DNA of 64,000 nt from Rathayibacter oskolensis (GTDB lineage: Bacteria > Actinomycetota > Actinomycetes > Actinomycetales > Microbacteriaceae): NCBI RefSeq assembly GCF_900177245.1, contig NZ_FXBM01000001.1, forward strand, positions 62,001 through 126,000, given 5' to 3'. How positions within the stretch are numbered: the stretch's first letter is position 1; the number at the start of each line of letters is the position of its first letter. This document shows, in pieces, positions 58,559-64,000 of this stretch. The notes below the pieces were generated by a model. It was given only the letters and a program-made list of their open reading frames with translations. It searched no databases and had not been told where the DNA came from. A program made the translations under genes and the position numbers.

Positions 58559-59260
58559 TCATGCCACCAGGGCCTCGAGCTGCTCGACGATCAGGTCGGG
58601 GCGGGTGAGGAACGGGTGGTGGCCGGTCGGCAGCTCGACGCTGCGCGTGGCCCGGGACGCGTGGAAGCGCTGCAGGGCGACCGACGTGCTGCGGTCCTCG
58701 GTGCAGACGAGGTAGGTGGAGTCGACTCCGTGCCAGCCGGCCGCGCTCGTCGGTGCGGTGAAGGCGGCGGCCGACTGCGCGGTCACCCGCTCCCAGGCCG
58801 CGCGCCGGGTCGCGGCGTCGGCGTCCTGCAGGAACCGGGCCCCGAAGGCGTCGGCATCGGAGCCGGCGAGCCTCAGCAGGCCGTCGTCGCCGCCGACGAG
58901 TGAGACCGGGTCGCTCTCGCCGCTCATGATCGCGCCCTGCGACAGACCGGTGTCGGGCAGGTACGACGAGACGTAGACCAGCCGCTGGGCTGCGGGGTGG
59001 TGTCCCGCCTCGGCGATCACCGTGCCGCCGTAGGAGTGCCCGACGACGATCGCGGAGTCGACGTCGTCGAGCGCGCGGCGGAGCGCCTCGGCGTCGGCGG
59101 CCAGGCCCGCGGACGACGGATCGGACGCGGTCTCGCCGCAGGACGGGAGGGCGAGGGCGCGGCTCCGGATGCCGGTGCGCTCCTGCAGGAGGTCGGCGCT
59201 CGGGCGCCACCACCACTCGCCGTCCCGCACCAGGGCGCCGTGCACGAAGATCAGGTCCAT
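58559..59260 (-). CDS. Alpha/beta hydrolase (EstA/methylesterase-like)
   Basis: This 233-residue protein begins MDLIFVHGALVRDGEWWWRP. The catalytic Ser is in GHSYGG and the His in TGHHPFLTRPD. The short form and start resemble plant-type methylesterases and bacterial salicylate-esterase-like proteins. ATG 59260 is divergent from the TetR gene 59334, which probably regulates it. Confidence 0.85.
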   Translation of the reverse strand: MDLIFVHGALVRDGEWWWRPSADLLQERTGIRSRALALPSCGETASDPSSAGLAADAEALRRALDDVDSAIVVGHSYGGTVIAEAGHHPAAQRLVYVSSYLPDTGLSQGAIMSGESDPVSLVGGDDGLLRLAGSDADAFGARFLQDADAATRRAAWERVTAQSAAAFTAPTSAAGWHGVDSTYLVCTEDRSTSVALQRFHASRATRSVELPTGHHPFLTRPDLIVEQLEALVA

Positions 59261-59303
59261 CGGGTTCTCCTCACCGAGCAGTCGTCGTCCTTCCACGGTA
59301 TCT

Positions 59304-59317
59304 GTACCGCTCGTTAC
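59304..59317. promoter_or_regulatory. Candidate TetR operator between hydrolase and regulator
   Basis: GTACCGCTCGTTAC has 10 of 14 positions symmetric (GTA...TAC with CG pairs inside). It sits midway between divergent ATG 59260 and GTG 59334. This is the usual site and size for TetR control. Confidence 0.35.
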
Positions 59318-59333
59318 GTGAAAAGATGACGGA

Positions 59334-59882
59334 GTGGGCAGGCAGCAGCAACCGGAGATCGCGGACAGGCTCCTCGACCGCTGCACCGACCACGCCCTCG
59401 AGTCCGGGCTCCCCGGCCGGCTCGAGCCTCTCGTCCAGGCGACCGGCACGTCGGCGCGGATGCTGCTCTACCACTTCGGGACCCGCGACGATCTGCTGCG
59501 CGCGATCCTCCGGAGGGCGCGGCAGCGCCAGCGGGAGCGCTGGACCGCGGCGCTGAGCGAGCGCGCCGACGAGCCCTACACCGAGACGCTGGCTCGGGCG
59601 TGGGGCGTGATGAGCGGTCAGGAGGGGCGACCCTTCGTGCGCCTGTTCACCCAGCTGCGCGAGGACGCGGAGCAGACCCTGTGGCCGGGCTTCCGTCGCG
59701 TCGCGACCACCGACTGGCTCGGTCCGCTCGAGGCGGGCCTGCACAGCATCGGGCGGGCCGACAGTGCGACCCTCGTCCTCGCGGTGATCCGCGGTCTGCT
59801 GATGGACCTCGACGCCACCGGCGACTCCGCCCGCGCCGACCGGGCGTTCGCCGAGCTGCTCGCGTTCCTCGGGGACCGCTAG
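59334..59882 (+). CDS. TetR-family regulator
   Basis: This 182-residue protein has an N-terminal HTH (IADRLLDRCTDHALESGLPGRLEPLVQATGTSARMLLYHFGTRDDLLRAILR in outline, with the TetR LLYHFGTRDDLL recognition part) and a helical ligand domain. GTG 59334 is the start. The last bases overlap the stop of the next TetR gene on the other strand (59879-59882). Confidence 0.88.
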   Translation: MGRQQQPEIADRLLDRCTDHALESGLPGRLEPLVQATGTSARMLLYHFGTRDDLLRAILRRARQRQRERWTAALSERADEPYTETLARAWGVMSGQEGRPFVRLFTQLREDAEQTLWPGFRRVATTDWLGPLEAGLHSIGRADSATLVLAVIRGLLMDLDATGDSARADRAFAELLAFLGDR

Positions 59883-60430
59883 CAGTCCGACGGGCGCGCG
59901 CGGATCCCCGCGAACAGCACCTCCGTGAAGAGCTCCCGGTCGTCGGGGACGCCGAGCCGCAGGGCGAGCTCGATGCCGCAGACGAGGTGCTCGAGCTGCT
60001 CGAGGGTGAGATCCGCGCGCACGTCGCCCGCGTCCTGGGCGCGAGCGAGCAGGCGGGAGGCGGCCGCGACGATCTCGACCTTCACCGCGTGGATCGCGGG
60101 GTCCTCGTCGCGATCGGCCAGCAGGATCCTCTGGAGTCCGTCGTCCTCGAGGTGGAGGGCGAGCGCCGAGCGGAGGTAGGTCGAGAACGCCGCGCCGGGG
60201 TCCGGGTCGTCCGCGGCCTGCTGCGAGAGGGCGAGCATCCGCTCGACCGTCCCGAGGGTCAGCGCCTCGACGAGGGAGTGCACGGTCGGGAAGTGCCGGT
60301 AGACGGTCGCGACTCCCACGCCCGCCTCCCGGGCGATCTCGTTGAGCCGCAGGTCGTCGGCGGCGTGGGTGCGCGCGGCCGTCAGGATGCGGGCGCGGCT
60401 GCGCTCGGCGTCGGAGCGGACGGGGGTCAT
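59879..60430 (-). CDS. TetR-family regulator
   Basis: This 183-residue protein has HTH residues 9-52 (AERSRARILTAARTHAADDLRLNEIAREAGVGVATVYRHFPTVHSLVEAL in outline) with the VATVYRHFP recognition helix. The C-terminal helical domain is variable. ATG 60430 is divergent from the SDR 60510, and two matching operators stand between them (60450-60495). Confidence 0.9.
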   Translation of the reverse strand: MTPVRSDAERSRARILTAARTHAADDLRLNEIAREAGVGVATVYRHFPTVHSLVEALTLGTVERMLALSQQAADDPDPGAAFSTYLRSALALHLEDDGLQRILLADRDEDPAIHAVKVEIVAAASRLLARAQDAGDVRADLTLEQLEHLVCGIELALRLGVPDDRELFTEVLFAGIRARPSDC

Positions 60431-60449
60431 GGAGGAAGCGTACCCGAAA

Positions 60450-60495
60450 CGGATTCTCTATCCGCTCGTGCTACGGTCTGCGGATGAAGCATCCG
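60450..60495. promoter_or_regulatory. Twin TetR operators CGGAT-N5-ATCCG
   Basis: CGGAT-TCTCT-ATCCG (60450-60464) and CGGAT-GAAGC-ATCCG (60481-60495) have identical 5-base arms and spacers. Their centres are 31 bases apart, about three turns. They cover the divergent TetR/SDR promoters. This is one of the clearest operators in the window. Confidence 0.75.
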
Positions 60496-60509
60496 TTTGA
60501 AGGAGGATC

Positions 60510-61439
60510 ATGACCTGGGACCCCGCACGACCGCCGGAGCAGACCGGCCGCACGCTCATCGTCACCGGCGCCACGGCCGGCATCGGCTACTTCGCGGCGG
60601 AGCAGCTCGCCGCAGCGGGAGCGGACGCGGTGCTCGCCTCCCGGTCGGCGACGAAGCTCCGCGTCGCCGAATCGGCGATCCGCGCGCAGGTGCCCGGCGC
60701 ATCGCTGCGGTCGGTGGTGATCGACCTCGGCTCGCCCGCCTCCGTCGACGAGGCGGCCGCGGAGCTCGCCGCCCTGCCGCGCCTGGACGGCGTCCTGCTC
60801 AACGGAGGGGCGATGACGATGGACCGCCGTGCCGTGACCGACGACGGCGCCCCGCTCCTCCTCGGCACCCACGTGACCGCGAACGTCCGGCTCCTCGCCC
60901 GGATCCTCCCGGCGATGACGGCGAGCGCGGCCGCCCACGACTCCGTCGGCCGCATCGTCCACACGTCGACCGGCTTCGTGAGCCGTTTCCGGTTCGGACT
61001 CGACGACCTCGGCCGCGTGCCCCGCACCGGCATCGGCGCCTACACGAAGGCGAAGACGGCGACCGAGGTCTTCGCGTTCGAGCTCGACCGGCGCCTGCGC
61101 GCCGCCCGGCTCCCGATCGTCTCGGTGGTGACGCGTCCCGGAGTCGGAGTCGACGCGCGGACCCCGGAGAGGCCCGGCATCCGCGACGCGACGACTCCCT
61201 ACCGCCGGAATCCCTACACGCCCTGGGCCCAGGGCAAGGACACGGCGGCCTGGCCGGCCGTCCGCGCGCTCACCGACCCCGCCGTCGAGGGAGGCGACTA
61301 CTACGCGCCGAGGGACGGGACCCGGGGAGTCCCCGTCGCCGTCGACCCGACGCCGCGCACGGCGACCCCGGCCGGCGACGAGGCGGCTCGCGTGTGGCGG
61401 CAGCTCGAGGAGCTCGCCGGAGTCGGCCTGCCGCTCTGA
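60510..61439 (+). CDS. Short-chain dehydrogenase/reductase under TetR control
   Basis: This 309-residue SDR has TLIVTGATAGIGYFAAEQLAAAGADAVLASRS (TGATAGIG nucleotide motif), the conserved Ser in HTSTGFVS, and YTKAK (YxxxK). NAG is replaced by NGG. The extended C-terminus has TPWAQGKDTAAWPAVRALTDPAVEGGDYYAPRDG, as in WWOX/retinol-dehydrogenase-like SDRs. GAAGGAGGA precedes ATG 60510. The substrate is unknown; probable inducer is the same compound. Confidence 0.9.
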   Translation: MTWDPARPPEQTGRTLIVTGATAGIGYFAAEQLAAAGADAVLASRSATKLRVAESAIRAQVPGASLRSVVIDLGSPASVDEAAAELAALPRLDGVLLNGGAMTMDRRAVTDDGAPLLLGTHVTANVRLLARILPAMTASAAAHDSVGRIVHTSTGFVSRFRFGLDDLGRVPRTGIGAYTKAKTATEVFAFELDRRLRAARLPIVSVVTRPGVGVDARTPERPGIRDATTPYRRNPYTPWAQGKDTAAWPAVRALTDPAVEGGDYYAPRDGTRGVPVAVDPTPRTATPAGDEAARVWRQLEELAGVGLPL

Positions 61440-61449
61440 CCGGTCGGCA

Positions 61450-62136
61450 TCACCGTGAGCCGGTTCGGACGTGCACCGTCTCGCCCTCGAGGACGAACCG
61501 GAGCCCGGTGCCGTCGGAGAAGGCCTCGCGCAACCGTGTCGGCAGCGCCGGCGACACGGTGAGCTGCGCCGTCGCAGCGTAGGTGCCCGCCGTGCAGCCG
61601 CTGTACGCGACCCCGCTGTAGGCGCCGTCGCCCTCGCCGGACGCCTGGAGGACGGAGATGCACGAGCCGCCGTCGGCTCCGCTGGGCTGCTTGAGGACCC
61701 TCAGCCCGTAGAAGTCCTCCGAGGTGAGCGAGTCCGCCGTCCCGCTGTTCACCCACCCGGGGAGCTCCCCGGTGTCCGAGAGCCGGAGGATCGCCACCTC
61801 CCGATCGCTCGACCCGCCGGCCCAGAGGGTCGCGCCGGCGGTGACGAGCGCCGTGACGACCGCGGTGACGAGGAGCGAGGCCGCCCACAGCAGCGCGATC
61901 CTCGTGACCCGCGCCGGGGGCGGGGCCGCGGGATCCGCCGCCTCCGGTGTCGAGCCGTCGAGCAGGACGTCCGGCGTGGCCGGGGCGTGCGGAGGCGCGA
62001 CCGGGCGCGTCCCCGGCGAGCGCGCTTCGAGGGCGTGCAGCCGGGCGAGCGCCCCGGGGTCCTCGGTGATGTCCGGACTCCGTCCGTAGGCCCGTCGCCG
62101 CAGCTCCGCGAGCTCGTCCCGCTGTGGATCGTCCAT
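61450..62136 (-). CDS. Hypothetical single-pass membrane protein
   Basis: This 228-residue protein has an acidic N-terminal cytoplasmic part, a Pro/Ala-rich linker, one membrane helix (ALLWAASLLVTAVVTALVTAGATLWAG) and an extracellular beta-rich domain (EVAILRLSDTGELPGWVNSGTADSLTSEDFYGLRVLKQPSG...). It is a common anchor layout in actinobacteria. Function unknown. It converges with the SDR gene. Confidence 0.7.
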   Translation of the reverse strand: MDDPQRDELAELRRRAYGRSPDITEDPGALARLHALEARSPGTRPVAPPHAPATPDVLLDGSTPEAADPAAPPPARVTRIALLWAASLLVTAVVTALVTAGATLWAGGSSDREVAILRLSDTGELPGWVNSGTADSLTSEDFYGLRVLKQPSGADGGSCISVLQASGEGDGAYSGVAYSGCTAGTYAATAQLTVSPALPTRLREAFSDGTGLRFVLEGETVHVRTGSR

Positions 62137-62192
62137 CCTCCGGATTCTGTCAGCGATGGGCTCGGCTGCGCCGCGCCGCCTAGGCTGCGGCC

Positions 62193-63077
62193 ATGATCGC
62201 CGTTCCGCAGTCCTTCCGGGCGATGCCGAGATGGTGGGGCGACGAGCGGGGCCGCGCGTGGCTCGACGAGCTTCCCCGGATCGTCGAGAGCCGGTGCTCG
62301 AGCTGGGGTCTCGACATCGACGGCGAGCCCTTGCACGGCTCGAACGCGCTCGTCGTTCCGGTGCGGCGCGGGCGCGAGGCGGCGGTCCTCCGCCTCGCTC
62401 CGCCCGGGGACGACGTGTCGAGCGAGCTGGCCGCACTGACGCACTGGGACGGCCGCGGAGTCGTGCGGCTCCTCGACTCGGCGCCGGAGGCCGGGGCCTC
62501 GCTCCTCGAGCGGCTCGACCACACGCGTTCCCTGCTCGCCGAGCCGCTCCACACGGCGGTCGTGACGCTGGGGGAGCTGACGCGCCTGCTGGCGGTGCCC
62601 GCGCCGACGAGCGCGCCCAGCACGCGGGTCATCGCCCGGGAGGAGTCGGTCGCCTTCCCCGCCGAGTGGGAGGCGCTCGGCCGCCCCACCTCCCGCGCCC
62701 TGCTCGACGCGGCGACGGGTGCCGCCTCCTGGCTCGGAGATCGTCACGCACCGCCGCTGTCGGTCGACGGCGATCTGCACTTCGAGCAGGTCCTCGCGGG
62801 GAGCCGCTCGCCCTGGGTGGTGGTCGATCCCGTGCTGCTGCAGGGCGATCCGGAGTACGACCTCGGACGGATCCTCTGGTCGCGACTCGACGAGCTCGAG
62901 CAGGACGCGGACGTGCACCGCGCCTTCGAGGGTTTCGTCGCGGCCGCCGAGGTGCCTCCGGAGCGGGCGCGGGCCTGGGTCCTCGTGCGCTCGATGTCGT
63001 ACCTGCTCTGGGGGCTCCGGCACGGTCTGACCCTCGACCCGCCGAAGTGCGAGCGCCTGCTGCGGCTCTTCGCCTGA
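62193..63077 (+). CDS. Aminoglycoside phosphotransferase-family kinase, APH(6)-like
   Basis: This 294-residue protein has the kinase-like fold with VDGDLHFEQVLAGSRSPWVVVDPVLLQGDPEYDLGRILWSR. This is the HGD-like brace (DGD, where DFG-type Asp and catalytic Asp stand) and matches the PF04655 streptomycin 6-kinase group (WVVVDPVLLQGDPEYDL). Chromosomal relatives often act on other sugars or give weak streptomycin resistance. No mobile element is near. Resistance is not claimed. Confidence 0.8.
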   Translation: MIAVPQSFRAMPRWWGDERGRAWLDELPRIVESRCSSWGLDIDGEPLHGSNALVVPVRRGREAAVLRLAPPGDDVSSELAALTHWDGRGVVRLLDSAPEAGASLLERLDHTRSLLAEPLHTAVVTLGELTRLLAVPAPTSAPSTRVIAREESVAFPAEWEALGRPTSRALLDAATGAASWLGDRHAPPLSVDGDLHFEQVLAGSRSPWVVVDPVLLQGDPEYDLGRILWSRLDELEQDADVHRAFEGFVAAAEVPPERARAWVLVRSMSYLLWGLRHGLTLDPPKCERLLRLFA

Positions 63078-63120
63078 GCCCGCCCGGGAGCGTGCGCCGC
63101 GTTGGTAGAGTCGCGAGGCC

Positions 63121-63498
63121 ATGGGCGGATCACAGAGCAGAGGCGCCGTCGTCGCCGCGATCGTCGTCGTCGGACTGCTCGCGGTGCTGTACCTCGGGCG
63201 ACTCGGCGTGCTCTTCGTGGGGGCGACCGAGGGCGACGTCCCGCCCGCCTCGTCGATCGGCCTCCCCGCCGGGAGCGAGGTCGTCCGCGAGAGCGTCGAG
63301 TGCGCCTCGGGCGGATGCTGGTCCCTCCTCGCGGTCCGGCCGCCGGAGGGCATGTCGCCGGAGGAGTTGTCGAGCGAGCTGGGCGCGCGCCTCCCCGGCT
63401 CGTTCTGGGACCCGCGGACGATCTCGCTGAGCTCGGACCCGCAGGGACGGCTCCTCGTCGTCCGCGCCGACTACTGGACGCGCGAGTCAGCGCCCTGA
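63121..63498 (+). CDS. Hypothetical protein with N-terminal membrane anchor
   Basis: This 125-residue protein has one helix (AVVAAIVVVGLLAVLYLGRLGVLFVG) and an extracellular beta-rich tail with a Cys pair (VECASGGCWSL). The start ATG 63121 is 43 bases after the kinase stop. No family is recognised; it may be co-transcribed with the kinase. Confidence 0.65.
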   Translation: MGGSQSRGAVVAAIVVVGLLAVLYLGRLGVLFVGATEGDVPPASSIGLPAGSEVVRESVECASGGCWSLLAVRPPEGMSPEELSSELGARLPGSFWDPRTISLSSDPQGRLLVVRADYWTRESAP

Positions 63499-63559
63499 TC
63501 CTCCGTGATCGGAGGCGCGATGCCGTCCCCCGTCGGCCTCCTCGTCGCCGGCCGCGTCG

Positions 63560-64000
63560 TCAGAGCGCGCGCGGCCGGTAGGCCTCGATCAGCGAGTCGA
63601 ACAGGGCGTTCATCCGCTCGTCGACCACCCGGCGCGCCGGGTCTGCGTCGTACCACTCGACGATCTCGCGCGCACCGTCGCTGAAGCGGACGGAGGGGGA
63701 GTAGGCCGGGACGAGACTCCGGATCTTCGCGTTGTCGAAGACCATCGAGTGGGCCTTGTCGCCGATGATGCCGGCTCCGAGCGCCGGGTCGGCCGCAGCG
63801 ATCGCGTCGGAGGCGATATGCACGATCCTCGCCTCGACTCCCGCGGCGGCGGCGAGGGCCTGGTGGATCCTGTCCCAGGTCGGCGTCTCGTCGCCCGTGA
63901 TGTGGAAGGCCTCGCCGATCGCGGCGGTCGCTCCGAAGAGCCCGACCAGCCCGACCGCGACGTCGTCGGTGTGCGTGAGCGTCCAGAGCGAGGTGCCGTC
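63560..64000 (-). CDS. NAD-dependent epimerase/dehydratase-like protein (partial, runs off right edge)
   Basis: The C-terminal 146 residues of an extended-SDR protein are visible: WTLTHTDDVAVGLVGLFGATAAIGEAFHITGDETPTWDRIHQALAAAAGVEARIVHIASDAIAAADPALGAGIIGDKAHSMVFDNAKIRSLVPAYSPSVRFSDGAREIVEWYDADPAR in outline, ending YRPRAL. The HxDDVA and ITGDET elements are usual in the substrate domain of UDP-sugar epimerase-like reductases. The Rossmann half lies beyond the edge, so the reaction cannot be named. Confidence 0.8.
   Translation of the reverse strand, partial: DGTSLWTLTHTDDVAVGLVGLFGATAAIGEAFHITGDETPTWDRIHQALAAAAGVEARIVHIASDAIAAADPALGAGIIGDKAHSMVFDNAKIRSLVPAYSPSVRFSDGAREIVEWYDADPARRVVDERMNALFDSLIEAYRPRAL

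Noticed and set aside
1-64000. tRNA, rRNA, insertion sequence, prophage or attachment site
   Set aside because: I looked for tRNA-like cloverleaf ends, transposase and integrase motifs and terminal inverted repeats, and found none that were convincing by eye.

Overview
The window is one contiguous piece of a high-GC actinobacterial chromosome, densely coding on both strands. Many genes start with GTG, and 4-base ATGA/GTGA stop-start overlaps are frequent. A DUF222/HNH protein (55303-56703), a DUF2000 gene, a mycothiol-type maleylpyruvate isomerase-like gene, a Zur-regulated zinc importer and LacI/RpiR-controlled sugar loci point to Microbacteriaceae (Rathayibacter/Curtobacterium-like). The genus cannot be fixed from the sequence alone. 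I see no rRNA, tRNA, insertion sequence, prophage or CRISPR array.

Layout. (1) 1-5000: a fructan locus. It has the edge-truncated binding protein of a sugar ABC importer, a GH32 fructosidase and two GH91 inulin fructotransferase/DFA-IIIase-like beta-helix enzymes. A perfect 31-base palindrome forms a two-way promoter-operator between the importer and GH32. One GH91 gene has its Tat signal in a different reading frame and lacks the expected catalytic Asp. (2) 5093-8941: a HAD phosphatase, a GH51 arabinofuranosidase, a small hypothetical gene and a LacI regulator. (3) 9035-12319: a Zur box, znuA-znuC-znuB and zur, as one compact zinc-uptake operon. (4) 12345-22102: single-gene housekeeping and accessory units (PnuC, UbiA-like prenyltransferase, FAD monooxygenase, DUF1992, PNPOx-like, YdcF-like, a one-domain asparaginase, DoxX, FadR-type regulator with CynX-like exporter, membrane esterase). 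(5) 22352-25495: an SDR, phytoene-dehydrogenase-like oxidoreductase and SRPBCC operon. (6) 25533-30215: a DHA2-like MFS exporter with a probable CTG start, two small alpha/beta-barrel proteins, a Ppx/GppA phosphatase and an orphan PrpD-like gene.

(7) 30274-40300: a nutrient-scavenging island. It carries a taurine/sulfonate-type ABC importer (SBP, permease, ATPase). Next is a peptide/nickel-type ABC importer that contains a cysteine hydrolase of the isochorismatase family. Divergent from that operon, across a 549-base gene-free region with repeated ATTGCG boxes, is an FMN-reductase/flavin-reductase pair. The gene set resembles organosulfur or other small organonitrogen substrate use. (8) 40319-45886: small regulators and enzymes (MarR with an SGNH hydrolase, Lrp with an alpha/beta hydrolase, a DHFR-like reductase).

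(9) 46021-53948: an operon led by an RpiR/SIS regulator. It encodes a cytoplasmic metallophosphoesterase fused to a PQQ-type beta-propeller, a complete CUT1-like ABC importer and a HAD protein. It looks like an uptake and dephosphorylation pathway for a phosphorylated or phosphodiester sugar or polyol, and it is the strongest candidate for an undescribed system. (10) 53985-64000: VanZ, LysE, DUF222-HNH, aldo/keto reductase, two TetR regulators with readable operators, an SDR, an APH(6)-like kinase and an edge-truncated epimerase-family protein.

Recurring small features are 15-base tandem repeats at three unlinked places (9157, 14048, 44342), leaderless-looking promoters, and hairpins between convergent genes.
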